Counted from the first letter of the stretch, positions 41,416-50,549 are shown. The stretch is 64,000 bases of DNA from RGIG4097 sp045613765 (GCA_045613765.1 JAZLBO010000011.1:32395-96394); one strand, 5' to 3'. A program made the numbers and translations. Notes: a model not told the origin generated them from the letters alone.

Positions 41416-43550
41416 TGGAAAATCTGTTAATTAAACTTCGCAAAGCATATCCGGATCACTACGGCGACATCAAAAAGGCATACACCATTGCTGCCGAAGC
41501 CCACAAGGGACAAAAGCGCAGTTCTGGGGAAGATTATATAATTCACCCCTGTGCCGTAGTTGAGATTCTCGCTGATTTCGGTTTTGACAGTTCAACTGTC
41601 ATTGCTGCGTTTTTGCATGACGTTCTTGAAGATACAGATGTCACGGCAGATGAACTCCGTCAAGAATTTGGTGACGAAATTGTTTCACTTGTTGAAGGCG
41701 TCACAAAACTTGACAAATTGAAGTTTAACAATCGTGAAGAAGCCCAAGCAGAAAACTTTAGAAAACTCTTTATGGCACTTGCCAAGGACTTGAGAGTTAT
41801 CATCATCAAACTGGCAGACAGACTTCACAATATGCGCTCTCTTGAGTATTTGCCCCACGAAAAGCAACAATATATCTCAAGAGAAACCCTCGACATTTAT
41901 GCACCTCTTGCAGGCAGACTTGGTATCTCTTTCTTCAAGTGTGAACTTGAAGATATCGCAATGAAATATCTCTACCCAGTAGAATATAAAGATATTGTCG
42001 AGCGCACCCAAGAAATTAGACAACAAAGCCAAGTATTCCTTGATGAAATTTGCAAAACACTCACAAATAAACTCAAGGAAATGGGCTTAAATGGGGAAGT
42101 CAACGGCAGGCCCAAGCACTATTATTCGATTCTCAAGAAGTTGCGCAAAGCCAACATTGAAATTGACCAAGTATATGACCTTCTTGCAGTGCGTATCATC
42201 ACAGATTCCGTCAAGGACTGTTATGCATTGCTTGGCGAAGTCCACAATCTCTGGAAACCTATCCCCGGCAGATTTAAGGACTATATCGCAATGCCAAAGG
42301 CAAACAACTATCAATCACTTCACACAACTGTTGTCACACAGTTCAACGAAACATTTGAAATCCAAATTCGCACCTACGAAATGCACAAAATCGCAGAGTA
42401 TGGTATTGCTGCCCACTGGAAGTATAAGGAAGGCAAGACCTCAGGTGTTGAAAGTGATATGGAAAGCAAAGTCCGTTGGCTTCGTGAAGTTATGGACGCA
42501 GAAAAAGACGTCAGTGGCGCAAGGGAATTTATGGATGCCATCCGTATCAACGTCTTTGATGATGAAGTATTTGTCTTCACACCAAAGGGCGACGTGTACG
42601 ATTTGCCCGTAAACTCAACCCCCATTGACCTTGCATACAAAATCCACTCTGAAGTTGGCAACCACTGTACAGGTGCAAAAGTCAACAAAAAGATGGTCAC
42701 GTTGGCGACAAAACTCCAAACTGGCGACATTGTTGAACTTATAACCCAACAAAACAGCCGTCCCTCACTTGACTGGCTCAAATTTGTCCGTACATCAAGC
42801 GCGCGCTCACGTATTCGTGCATACTTCAAGAAGGAACAAAGAGAAGAAAACGTGCGCCGTGGCAAAGATATGCTTGAAAGAGAAGCGCGCAGACGCGGAT
42901 ATGCATTCTCTGACCTTATGAGTGTCAAGAATTTGCCGACAATTCTTCAACGTATGACACTTACAACAGAAGAAGACTTGTATGCAAACGTAGGTTTTGG
43001 TGGATTGACAACCAACCAAGTGTTGTCAAGGCTCATTGAAGAATATCGCAAGGAGCACCCCATTGAAACAATAGAAGTGCCCATTGTACCTGAAAAGAAG
43101 AAACCCAAGTCATCAAAGACAGGCATTCTTGTTGGTGGCGAGTCAACCTTTACCGTCCGTATGGCACACTGTTGTTCCCCCGTCCCCGGAGATGAAATCG
43201 TTGGATACATTTCCCGTGGTAGAGGGGTTGCAATACACCGTAAGGACTGTCCCAACGTGGCAGGGCTTGGCAAGGAAAGGCTTATTGAAGCAAGTTGGGA
43301 TAATGGTGGAGCAGAGTCCTTCAGTGCAACCCTTCATATTATTTCTGAAGACAAGAGTGGTCTTCTTGCACAAATGACTGCATACATTGCAGCAGCAAAG
43401 ATCTCAATCACAAGCGCAACAATCAAAACAGACAACACCCAAGGCACTGCCGAAACAGTCATCACAGTCCTCATCAACAATGCAAAGGAAGTTGATGACC
43501 TTATGGGCAAAATTCGCAATCTTCAAGGTGTCATTGAGGTGTATAGATGA
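41415..43550 (+). CDS. relA: Bifunctional (p)ppGpp synthetase/hydrolase (RelA/SpoT, Rsh type)
   Basis: Controls the stringent-response alarmones. HD hydrolase domain with FLHDVLEDTDV at about residue 64, then the synthetase domain with GRPKHYYSILKKL and ANNYQSLHTTV, TGS domain (VFVFTPKGDVYDLP), a zinc-finger-like helical region with CCSPVPGD, and a C-terminal ACT domain. 711 residues, the usual Rsh length; both catalytic domains look intact. Between recJ and a metallo-hydrolase gene, both overlapping. Confidence 0.96.
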   Translation: MENLLIKLRKAYPDHYGDIKKAYTIAAEAHKGQKRSSGEDYIIHPCAVVEILADFGFDSSTVIAAFLHDVLEDTDVTADELRQEFGDEIVSLVEGVTKLDKLKFNNREEAQAENFRKLFMALAKDLRVIIIKLADRLHNMRSLEYLPHEKQQYISRETLDIYAPLAGRLGISFFKCELEDIAMKYLYPVEYKDIVERTQEIRQQSQVFLDEICKTLTNKLKEMGLNGEVNGRPKHYYSILKKLRKANIEIDQVYDLLAVRIITDSVKDCYALLGEVHNLWKPIPGRFKDYIAMPKANNYQSLHTTVVTQFNETFEIQIRTYEMHKIAEYGIAAHWKYKEGKTSGVESDMESKVRWLREVMDAEKDVSGAREFMDAIRINVFDDEVFVFTPKGDVYDLPVNSTPIDLAYKIHSEVGNHCTGAKVNKKMVTLATKLQTGDIVELITQQNSRPSLDWLKFVRTSSARSRIRAYFKKEQREENVRRGKDMLEREARRRGYAFSDLMSVKNLPTILQRMTLTTEEDLYANVGFGGLTTNQVLSRLIEEYRKEHPIETIEVPIVPEKKKPKSSKTGILVGGESTFTVRMAHCCSPVPGDEIVGYISRGRGVAIHRKDCPNVAGLGKERLIEASWDNGGAESFSATLHIISEDKSGLLAQMTAYIAAAKISITSATIKTDNTQGTAETVITVLINNAKEVDDLMGKIRNLQGVIEVYR

Positions 43551-44164
43551 CCGAAATCCACAAAATAGAAGTGGGAAGTCTTCAAACAAACTGCTACGTC
43601 GTATCATCAAACGGCGTGGCTTTTGTTGTAGATATAGGTGCAGAGCCTTTGAAAGTCAAAGAGTACTGCGACAAAATGTCCCTTTCAGTTGAAGGCATAC
43701 TTCTCACACACGGACACTACGATCACGTGGGCGCAGTCAACAGTTTTCAAAAGTTGACAGGAGCAAAGATATACGTCAGTGAAAAGGATGGTATCCTTGC
43801 CAATTCCTACAAAAATATGGCATTTGCCTTTGGCAAGGTTATGGACAAGTTTACCCCCGATTGCATTGTTGAAGACGGAGATATTATCACCATAGGTGAT
43901 ATGACTGTCAAAGTTGTGGCAACGGCAGGGCATACTGCAGGTGGGCTCTGTTTTATCCTTGAAGACAATATCTTTTCTGGAGATACACTCTTTCAAACCT
44001 CTTATGGAAGGACAGATTTCCCCACAGGCGACTTTGATGCCTTGAAAGATTCAATATCAAAACTTTTTGCACTTGAAGGGGATTATAAAGTTTTCCCCGG
44101 ACATGGCAATAGCACGACACTTTCAAAAGAAAGAGAACATAATCTTATAAACTTCAATGATTAA
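43547..44164 (+). CDS. Metallo-beta-lactamase-fold hydrolase (glyoxalase II-like)
   Basis: A 205-residue MBL-fold enzyme with LLTHGHYDHVGAV (metal site), GHTAGGLCFI, FSGDTLFQTSYGRTDFPTG and FPGHGNSTTL, a set typical of the YqgX/GloB-like group linked to RelA in Firmicutes (as B. subtilis relA-dtd-yrvJ region analogues). The thiolester substrate is unproven. Start overlaps relA by 4 bases; hemZ overlaps its end by 8. Confidence 0.9.
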   Translation: MTEIHKIEVGSLQTNCYVVSSNGVAFVVDIGAEPLKVKEYCDKMSLSVEGILLTHGHYDHVGAVNSFQKLTGAKIYVSEKDGILANSYKNMAFAFGKVMDKFTPDCIVEDGDIITIGDMTVKVVATAGHTAGGLCFILEDNIFSGDTLFQTSYGRTDFPTGDFDALKDSISKLFALEGDYKVFPGHGNSTTLSKEREHNLINFND

Positions 44165-45563
44165 TTTTACATCTACAAAAGACAACTATACAGGGGATTT
44201 GATGGAACTTGTTCGTGCCTTCCACGAGAGAACGGACAAGGATTTTTCATTGCACCTTGAATATGATTTTGACGGGGATAGAATGTCGGTTTTCTTGAAA
44301 ATTGATGGGGAAGACGGCAGAGAATACAACAGTCAATACACCATAAATGCAAAGGACGATATGGAACGCAAACGCCTTGAAAAAAGACATCTCAAAGAGG
44401 CAATTTACGGCGCAATCGTCGATTATACAGGCATAACTTTGCCTTATGGTTGCCTTACTGGAATTCGCCCCACAAAACTCTTTAGAGAACTTGGCTCAAA
44501 GGCAAAAGATATGTTTGAAAACGAGTTTTCAGTGTCAAAAAACAAGGTGGAATTGGTTGAAAACATTGTCAAAGTTCAAGAGCCTGTTCGCAATGACGGG
44601 GACGGATATGACGTGTTCGTGTTCATACCATTTTGCCCCACAAGATGCTCATATTGTTCCTTTGTTTCAGTGCCTATTGACAAGCAAAAGAAACTCATTG
44701 AGCCATACGTTGATTGCCTTTTGAAAGAGATCGAATTCATCAAGGAAGTCGTTGTCAAAAAGGGTCTTAAAATACGCACGGTATATGTGGGTGGTGGCAC
44801 GCCAACATCAATTCCCATCCACCTTTTAGACAAGATTTTGGGCAGTCTTGAGTGGTTCAAGCCCTTTGAGTTCACTGTTGAGGCAGGACGCCCCGACACT
44901 ATCAATACCGATATTCTAACCATGTTAAAAAGCCATGGTGTAAGCAGAATATCCATCAATCCTCAAACTTTCAATGACAAAACCTTGGCACTTATCGGCA
45001 GAAAACACACAACAGAACTTGTTGAAAAGGTTTATGATGAGGCAAAAGATATGTTCAGTGTCAATATGGACCTTATTGCTTGTCTTCCCGGAGAAACCCT
45101 TGAAGACTTTATGTATAGCGTTGACAAGGCAATATCCCTTGATCCTGACAATATAACAGTCCACACCTTGTATCTCAAAAAAGGCTCTGCCTTGAAACTT
45201 GGTGGACATCAATCAACAGACAAAGACGAAGCAGAAAAAATGGTGGACTATGCCTATGACAAATTGACAAAGGCAGGGTATGAGCCATACTATATGTACC
45301 GTCAAAAGTACACCAGTGCAAACCTTGAAAACGTGGGCTATGCAAAGCCCAAAACACTTTGTGTTTACAACGTTGACATTATGGAAGAAGACACCTCAAT
45401 TCTTGCAATGGGCGCAGCAGCAATTTCAAAGAAATGGTCAAAGGACTTGAATCTCATTGAAAGAAACGCCAACTACAAAGAACCCCTTGAATACATCAAG
45501 CATTTTGACATCGTCATTGAAAAGCAAACAAAGTTCTGGCTCGGGGAAGAAATAGAGATGTAA
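44157..45563 (+). CDS. hemZ: Coproporphyrinogen III oxidase-like radical SAM protein HemZ
   Basis: Oxygen-independent coproporphyrinogen dehydrogenase family. The 468 residues have an N-terminal domain typical of HemZ, the radical SAM cluster PFCPTRCSYCSFVS, a GGGTPTS glycine motif and TVEAGRPDTIN. Homologues act in heme synthesis, but no other heme gene is present here, so an alternative role cannot be excluded. Fourth gene of the recJ operon, overlapping by 8 bases. Confidence 0.9.
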   Translation: MINFTSTKDNYTGDLMELVRAFHERTDKDFSLHLEYDFDGDRMSVFLKIDGEDGREYNSQYTINAKDDMERKRLEKRHLKEAIYGAIVDYTGITLPYGCLTGIRPTKLFRELGSKAKDMFENEFSVSKNKVELVENIVKVQEPVRNDGDGYDVFVFIPFCPTRCSYCSFVSVPIDKQKKLIEPYVDCLLKEIEFIKEVVVKKGLKIRTVYVGGGTPTSIPIHLLDKILGSLEWFKPFEFTVEAGRPDTINTDILTMLKSHGVSRISINPQTFNDKTLALIGRKHTTELVEKVYDEAKDMFSVNMDLIACLPGETLEDFMYSVDKAISLDPDNITVHTLYLKKGSALKLGGHQSTDKDEAEKMVDYAYDKLTKAGYEPYYMYRQKYTSANLENVGYAKPKTLCVYNVDIMEEDTSILAMGAAAISKKWSKDLNLIERNANYKEPLEYIKHFDIVIEKQTKFWLGEEIEM

Positions 45564-45628
45564 TCTCTGCAAAAAGAAAGAAAAAGCAAAAATCGGCAAA
45601 AAAAACCTTGAAAAAGGATGCAAAATCG

Positions 45629-45657
45629 TTTTACAAAAGTTTTTTTATATGATAATA
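45629..45657 (+). promoter_or_regulatory. Possible promoter of rpsO
   Basis: TTTACA (45629-45634), 17 bases, TAATAT (45652-45657), giving a leader of about 85 bases. Confidence 0.5.
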
Positions 45658-45682
45658 TAACTGACGTACTTTCTACAAGGTT

Positions 45683-45741
45683 TGGATAAATCTCCAGATT
45701 CATACTTTGTTGAAAGCGAATTACTTATCCACAGAAGGAGG
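45683..45741 (+). promoter_or_regulatory. rpsO leader with possible three-way junction (S15 autoregulation candidate)
   Basis: TGGATAA (45683-45689) can pair with TTATCCA (45725-45731), enclosing two small hairpins, AATC-TCCA-GATT and CTTT-GTTG-AAAG. The outer stem ends 4 bases before the AGGAGG. A three-way junction is the known S15-binding form of rpsO leaders in some Firmicutes. Drawn by eye only. Confidence 0.45.
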
Positions 45742-45748
45742 CAAAACA

Positions 45749-46012
45749 ATGGATAAAGCAACAAAACAAGCAATCATCGCAAAATACGGCCGCTCAGAAG
45801 GCGACACAGGTTCACCTGAAGTTCAAATCGCATTGCTCACAGCACGTATCAATGAACTCACAGCACACCTTAAGGAACACAAGAAAGACCACCACTCACG
45901 TCGTGGACTTCTTCAACTCGTTGGACAAAGAAAGAACATGCTCAACTACCTCAAGGATACAGACATTGAACGTTATCGTGCTATTATCGCAGCACTCGAA
46001 CTTCGTAAGTAA
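45749..46012 (+). CDS. rpsO: 30S ribosomal protein S15
   Basis: An 87-residue primary rRNA-binding protein. The signature HxxHSRRGLLQLVGQRKNMLNYL is spread over residues 45-68 and the N-terminal SEGDTGSPEVQIALLTARI is typical. ATG 45749 has AGGAGG 7 bases ahead. Own terminator follows, then pnp, the order conserved in bacteria. Confidence 0.97.
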   Translation: MDKATKQAIIAKYGRSEGDTGSPEVQIALLTARINELTAHLKEHKKDHHSRRGLLQLVGQRKNMLNYLKDTDIERYRAIIAALELRK

Positions 46013-46018
46013 AAAATC

Positions 46019-46050
46019 AAGCGGGCGTTTTTGCGCTCGCTTATTTTTAT
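46019..46050 (+). terminator. Terminator/attenuator between rpsO and pnp
   Basis: AAGCGGGCG (46019-46027) pairs with CGCTCGCTT (46034-46042, one G-U), followed by ATTTTTATTTTTT. Confidence 0.8.
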
Positions 46051-46097
46051 TTTTTGAAAAGAATAGGGGATGATGGAATCCCCAGAAGGAGTAATAA

Positions 46098-48212
46098 ATG
46101 GAAAGAAAAATCTTTAAGACAACAATCGGCGGCAGAGAATTCGTCATTGAAACAGGCGCATACTGCAGCCAAGCAAACGGAAGTTGTATCGTACGTTGTG
46201 GCGACACAGTCGTTATGGTCAACGCAACAATGGCAAAGTCAGCACGTGAAGGCATGGACTATTTCCCCCTTGGTGTAGATTTTGAAGAAAAGATGTACGC
46301 AGTGGGCAAAATCCCCGGTGGCTTCAAAAAGAGAGAAGGCAGAGCAAGTGACAAAGCAATCCTCACAAGCCGTCTTATCGACCGTCCCATCCGTCCTTTG
46401 TTCCCCAAGGGACTCTACAACGACGTGACAGTCATCGCAACAGTCCTTTCTGTTGACACAAATATTCCCCCCGAAGTCCTTGGTATGATTGGCAGTTCAG
46501 TTGCACTCTCAATCTCAGACATACCTTTCGCAGGCCCTACAGGTTCAGTTGTTGTCGGTTATGTTGACGGCCAATACGTCATCAACCCTGACAGTGAACA
46601 AAGAGCAAAATCAAAGCTTCATTTGAGCCTTTCAGGCACAAAAGATGCAATTATGATGGTTGAAGCAGGCGCAAACATTATCACAGAAAAAGAAATGCTT
46701 GACGCAATCCTTTTCGGCCACGAAGAAATCAAGAAAATCGTCGCATTTATTGAATCAATCCAAGCAGAAATCGGCAAGCCCAAAGCAGACGTCGAACTTG
46801 AAAAGATTCCCGAAGATATTGACAACGCAGTCCGTGCATACGCAGACGACAAGATGGATGCAGTTCTTGAAAACTTTGATCGTTATGATCGTGAAGTTGC
46901 AGAAGATGCACTTGATGCAGACGTCCTTGCACACTTTGCAGATGACTTCAATGATTGTGCAAAGAAGACAAAGTTCATCCTTGACAGCCTTTACTACTTG
47001 AAGAAAGAAAAGGTCAGAGCAAAGATCGTCAACGACGGTGTCCGTCCCGACGGCAGAAGCCTCACAGAAATCAGACCCATCTGGTGCGAAGTTGGTATGC
47101 TTCCCAGAGTTCACGGCAGTGCAGTGTTCACACGTGGACAAACCCAAGCAATGACAACTTGTACCCTTGGTACAATCACAGAAGCACAAAAACTTGAAGG
47201 TCTTGATGAAGACTACTACAAGAGATATATGCACCAATACAATATGCCCGGCTACTCAACAGGCGAAGCAAAGCCCTTGAAGAGCCCCGGCAGACGTGAA
47301 ATCGGTCACGGTGCACTTGCAGAACGTTCACTTGAACCCGTTCTCCCCAGCGAAGAAGAATTCCCCTACGCAATCCGTACAGTCAGTGAAATTCTTTCAT
47401 CAAACGGTTCAACAAGCCAAGCATCAGTCTGTGGTAGCACACTCGCACTCATGGACGCAGGTGTCCCCATCAAAGCACCCGTAGCAGGTGTTGCAATGGG
47501 TCTTATCAAAGACACAAACAGTGGCAAAGTTGCAGTCCTCACAGACATCCAAGGTCTTGAAGACTTCCTTGGCGATATGGACTTTAAGGTTGCAGGTACA
47601 ACAGAAGGTATCACAGCAATCCAAATGGACATCAAGATCAAGGGTATTGACGAAGCAATCTTGACACGTGCACTTGAACAAGCACGTCAAGGCAGACTCC
47701 ACATCCTTGGCAAAATGATGGAAGCAATTGATGCACCCAGAGCAGAACTCAGCGCATGGGCACCCAAGATCGTATCATTTGCAGTTGATCCCGACAAACT
47801 TGGCGACATTATCGGCAAGGGTGGCAAGACCATCAACAAGATTATCGAAGAAACAGGCGTCAAGATTGACATCAGTGAAGACGGCACAGTATTTGTTGCA
47901 TCAAACGATAGCGCAGCAATCAAGAAGGCACGTACAATCATTGAAAACATTGTCCGTGACGTTGAAATCGGTGACATCTACGAAGGCAAAGTTGTCAAAA
48001 TCATGGAAAATGACAAGGGACAATTTGGCGCAAGCGTCAACTTTGCACCCGGCAAAGATGGTATGATCCACATCTCAAAACTTTCAAAAGAAAGAGTAGA
48101 GAAGGTCACAGACGTCATCAACGTTGGCGACACAGTCCTTGTGAAAGTCATCAAGATTGATGAAAAACACCGTGTTGATCTTATGCTTAAGGAAGTTCTC
48201 AAAAAAGCATAA
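46098..48212 (+). CDS. pnp: Polynucleotide phosphorylase
   Basis: 3'-5' phosphorolytic exoribonuclease of the degradosome. Two RNase PH domains (first with FFPKGLYNDV-type segments; second with CTLGTITEAQKL and SNGSTSQASVCGSTLALMD), a KH domain with DIIGKGGKTIN at about 567 and an S1 domain from about 620 (IYEGKVVKIMENDKGQFG). 704 residues, as in B. subtilis. AGAAGGAG precedes the ATG. Confidence 0.97.
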   Translation: MERKIFKTTIGGREFVIETGAYCSQANGSCIVRCGDTVVMVNATMAKSAREGMDYFPLGVDFEEKMYAVGKIPGGFKKREGRASDKAILTSRLIDRPIRPLFPKGLYNDVTVIATVLSVDTNIPPEVLGMIGSSVALSISDIPFAGPTGSVVVGYVDGQYVINPDSEQRAKSKLHLSLSGTKDAIMMVEAGANIITEKEMLDAILFGHEEIKKIVAFIESIQAEIGKPKADVELEKIPEDIDNAVRAYADDKMDAVLENFDRYDREVAEDALDADVLAHFADDFNDCAKKTKFILDSLYYLKKEKVRAKIVNDGVRPDGRSLTEIRPIWCEVGMLPRVHGSAVFTRGQTQAMTTCTLGTITEAQKLEGLDEDYYKRYMHQYNMPGYSTGEAKPLKSPGRREIGHGALAERSLEPVLPSEEEFPYAIRTVSEILSSNGSTSQASVCGSTLALMDAGVPIKAPVAGVAMGLIKDTNSGKVAVLTDIQGLEDFLGDMDFKVAGTTEGITAIQMDIKIKGIDEAILTRALEQARQGRLHILGKMMEAIDAPRAELSAWAPKIVSFAVDPDKLGDIIGKGGKTINKIIEETGVKIDISEDGTVFVASNDSAAIKKARTIIENIVRDVEIGDIYEGKVVKIMENDKGQFGASVNFAPGKDGMIHISKLSKERVEKVTDVINVGDTVLVKVIKIDEKHRVDLMLKEVLKKA

Positions 48213-48220
48213 TAAAAACT

Positions 48221-48342
48221 GCGCTATTTAGCGCCTGACTTTGTCAGATACAACCCACACGATTCTCACGTACAACAAGTACGCTGCGACCCGTGTGGGT
48301 TTTTCTTTCTCGTCATCCATCTAAATATCGCAGTTTTTACAC
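48221..48342 (+). repeat. Direct repeat copy A
   Basis: Begins with the palindrome GCGCTATTTAGCGC, continues CTGACTTT, and ends with GTACGCTGCGACCC, TTTTTCTTTCTCG, CATCCATCTAAATATCGCAG and TTTTTACAC. Copy B at 48380-48556 has the same blocks. The unit also ends in ATATCGCAG, complementary to nothing obvious upstream. Confidence 0.8.
48253..48308 (+). terminator. Terminator of pnp, inside repeat copy A
   Basis: ACCCACACG (48253-48261) pairs with CGTGTGGGT (48292-48300), enclosing a second hairpin CGTAC/GTACG, followed by TTTTCTTT. Confidence 0.75.
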
Positions 48343-48379
48343 GTTGCTGAATAAGTTTACAGTGAAATCAAACAAAATC

Positions 48380-48556
48380 TTGGCTATTTAGCGCCTGACT
48401 TTGGACGCGATTGACGGCAAAGCCGTAGCAATGCGCTATTCCGTCACTTCGTTCCTTACAAGTTCAAGTCCACAAACAGTCACGTACGGCAAGTACGCTG
48501 CGACCCCTGTGGGTTTTTCTTTCTCGCCATCCATCTAAATATCGCAGTTTTTACAC
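48380..48556 (+). repeat. Direct repeat copy B, with dispersed element inserted
   Basis: Shares GGCTATTTAGCGCCTGACTT and the 3' blocks with copy A. The extra length is the dispersed element at 48404-48459, so B may be copy A's unit with an insertion. The stem corresponding to the terminator in A is degraded here. Confidence 0.75.
48404..48459 (-). repeat. Dispersed repeat, copy 3
   Basis: GACGCGATTGACGGCAAAGC, then CGTAGCAATGCGCTATTCCG and TCACTTCGTTCCTTAC; the reverse complement corresponds to 9269-9320. Confidence 0.75.
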
Positions 48557-48713
48557 TATAAGCAGGTGCTTTTCTCATTATACATCTCAATATCGTGTTT
48601 TATAAACACTTACTTGTTCAATTTCGCATTTTGTTTGCGCAACTGAAAATATTCCACCCAACCCACCAGTCATTGTGGTTGAAATTTTGATAGAGTTATG
48701 ACTTAAACATTTT

Positions 48714-48800
48714 CGTAGGGGAGATTCACGAATCTCCCGAATAAAGGCCCACTCCGGGAGGGGGCTGTTGCCGTTGGCAACTGGGGGAGAGCGCGCAAAC
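48714..48800. repeat. Dispersed GTAGGGG-type palindromic repeat
   Basis: CGTAGGGGAGATTCACGAAT then CTCCCGA is a 9-bp hairpin and parallels 15248-15274. CCGGGAGGGGGCTGTTGCCG and GGCAACTGGGGGAGAG follow. Confidence 0.65.
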
Positions 48801-48803
48801 GTC

Positions 48804-48850
48804 AATTCATGGAGCGAAGCGAGAATTCATGGCGAAGCCAATTCATGCCA
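48804..48850 (+). repeat. Short tandem ATTCATG units
   Basis: AATTCATGGAGCGAAGCGAG, AATTCATGGCGAAGCCA and ATTCATGCCA are three degenerate copies in a row. Confidence 0.6.
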
Positions 48851-49005
48851 TAGCACACTCACTTATTTTTAACTTTTTGCGCAAAATAGACGGGTTTATT
48901 TTTACTTTTTTGTCATTTATTTTTGGTTTTTCGGAGAGTATAATATATTTGTAAACAGTGAGATCACTTTTTTCGACAAATAGAGATCATTGTTAAAATC
49001 ATATA

Positions 49006-49034
49006 TTGACATATATAAACAAATATAGTATTAT
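49006..49034 (+). promoter_or_regulatory. Promoter of the zinc-ribbon array
   Basis: TTGACA (49006-49011), 17 bases, TATTAT (49029-49034): near consensus. Confidence 0.78.
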
Positions 49035-49077
49035 TAAATTAACTTTATTAAGGTAAAGTAAAAAAGGAGATATTATT

Positions 49078-49449
49078 ATGGCAAAATTTTGCACAAAATG
49101 TGGCAAAGAAATCAACGAAGATGCAGTGATCTGCGTACATTGTGGCAGTTCAATTGATCCTACAGCAACCAACCCCAACGATAGCAACAGTAAGAGCTGG
49201 TGGTGGCTTGGATTCCTTACAAGTTTGTTCTTCACACCTATCATTGGTTTGATTTTGTGGCTTGTATGGAAAGACGAAGCACCCCTTAAAGCAAGAAACG
49301 TTGGTCTTGGCACATTGTGGTCATTGGTAGCAGGTTTTGGCATTGGCATCATTGTTGGCATCATCTATTTTATCGTTATTGCATCAGCAATGGGCATCAG
49401 TGGTATGGCAGTTGGACCTATTTTGGGCGCAATCGGCATGCTTGCATAA
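49078..49449 (+). CDS. Zinc-ribbon membrane protein, array member 1
   Basis: A 123-residue protein with one N-terminal zinc ribbon (CTKCG at residues 5-9, CVHCG at about 19-23), a short linker and two hydrophobic segments: WLGFLTSLFFTPIIGLILWLV and a longer one around 85-115. The segment GLIxWLxxKxxxPxxAxxxGxGTL recurs in members 2 and 3. Function unknown; the family layout suggests a membrane-anchored metal-binding protein. RBS GGAG at 7 bases. Confidence 0.85.
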   Translation: MAKFCTKCGKEINEDAVICVHCGSSIDPTATNPNDSNSKSWWWLGFLTSLFFTPIIGLILWLVWKDEAPLKARNVGLGTLWSLVAGFGIGIIVGIIYFIVIASAMGISGMAVGPILGAIGMLA

Positions 49450-49478
49450 CTGAAATAGCATTTTATTAGGAGTAATTT

Positions 49479-50039
49479 ATGGCAAAGTATTGTGAAAACT
49501 GTGGCGCACCCCTTCAAGAAGGTGCAATCGGTTGTGTGAATTGTGGCACATTCTTCAAAAAGGAAGAGCCTGCCCACGAGTTTATAGAACAAGATGCCAA
49601 TTTTGACACAATAGTTCCTGAGTTCGTTCCCCAAGAAGAAGTCAAGGCAGAAGAACCCCAAAAGGCAACAAAATATTGTGGACGTTGTGGTGGCGTTATA
49701 GATGTTGATGCAGTGGTCTGTATCCATTGTGGCAGAGAAGTGGCAAAACCCATTGAAAAAGCAAAGGACAGCGACAAAATTGGTTGGGGATTCCTTGGAT
49801 TCTTCATCAGTATGTTCTTTTCGCCCATAATCGGTCTTATAATGTGGTTGACCATGAAACAAGACACACCCAAGATGGCAAAAAATATCGGCATCGGCAC
49901 ATTGGTTGCAACAATTATTGATGCACTCGTTGTCATTGGCTTTGTCATTTGGTATGCAGTGGTACTCAATGCTGCAATGAACGGTGATATGGCATTTGAA
50001 TTGGTTAGATCTGCAATATCTGCACTTCCTTTGCTGTAA
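49479..50039 (+). CDS. Zinc-ribbon membrane protein, array member 2 (two ribbons)
   Basis: 186 residues with two zinc ribbons (CENCG/CVNCG near the start and CGRCG/CIHCG near 70-85), then the same WGFLGFFISMFFSPIIGLIMWL segment and a second hydrophobic stretch near 145-165. The acidic linker between ribbons is unique to it. 29 bases after member 1, so co-transcribed. Confidence 0.85.
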   Translation: MAKYCENCGAPLQEGAIGCVNCGTFFKKEEPAHEFIEQDANFDTIVPEFVPQEEVKAEEPQKATKYCGRCGGVIDVDAVVCIHCGREVAKPIEKAKDSDKIGWGFLGFFISMFFSPIIGLIMWLTMKQDTPKMAKNIGIGTLVATIIDALVVIGFVIWYAVVLNAAMNGDMAFELVRSAISALPLL

Positions 50040-50096
50040 TCGGCTTAACACAATAAACAAATTTTAGACGAAAGTCGCAAAAAAGGAGATATTATT

Positions 50097-50549
50097 ATGG
50101 CAAAATATTGTACACACTGTGGCATCCAATTGCCCGATGAAGCAAGAGCATGTGGCAACTGTGGCAAATTTTTCGTCGAAGTTGACGAAAATACACCTGC
50201 TTGGGAAAGAAAACTTTGCACACAATGTTGCACAAAAGTAGAACTCGCAGCAAATTTCTGCCCCAGTTGTGGACGTTCACTTGCAATTGAAAAAAAACCT
50301 GCAGAAGACAAAAAGAGTGTCGGCTGGGGTATCCTTGGTTTCTTTATTCCTCTCTTGGGATTCATCCTCTACTTAGTTTGGAGAAATGAAAAGCCTTTGA
50401 GAGCAAAGAGCATAGGTATCGGTACACTTGTTGCCGTTTGCGTTTCCGTAGTCAGTACGACAGCAAGCTTACTCGTAACACTTCTCGGTGGTGGAGCAGA
50501 GGCATCCGGTGTGTTTACAGCACTTACATCAGCACTTCCTATCCTGTAA
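50097..50549 (+). CDS. Zinc-ribbon membrane protein, array member 3 (two ribbons)
   Basis: 150 residues with CTHCG/CGNCG and CTQCC/CPSCG pairs, then WGILGFFIPLLGFILYLVW and a second hydrophobic stretch. The 20 bases upstream (AAAAAGGAGATATTATT then ATGGCAAAA) equal those of member 1, a sign of recent duplication. 57 bases after member 2. Confidence 0.85.
   Translation: MAKYCTHCGIQLPDEARACGNCGKFFVEVDENTPAWERKLCTQCCTKVELAANFCPSCGRSLAIEKKPAEDKKSVGWGILGFFIPLLGFILYLVWRNEKPLRAKSIGIGTLVAVCVSVVSTTASLLVTLLGGGAEASGVFTALTSALPIL

Larger units (their letters stand above)
48213..48860. repeat. Repeat nest downstream of pnp
   Basis: A gene-free stretch built of repeats: two copies of a roughly 120-175 bp unit, a dispersed element also present at 9 kb, a GTAGGGG hairpin unit as at 15.2 kb, and a run of ATTCATG units. 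Bases 48861-49000 hold nothing recognisable. Confidence 0.75.

Noticed and set aside
48587..48805. A 72-codon minus-strand frame downstream of pnp
   Set aside because: It lies within repeat units and translates to unconvincing sequence without a start signal.
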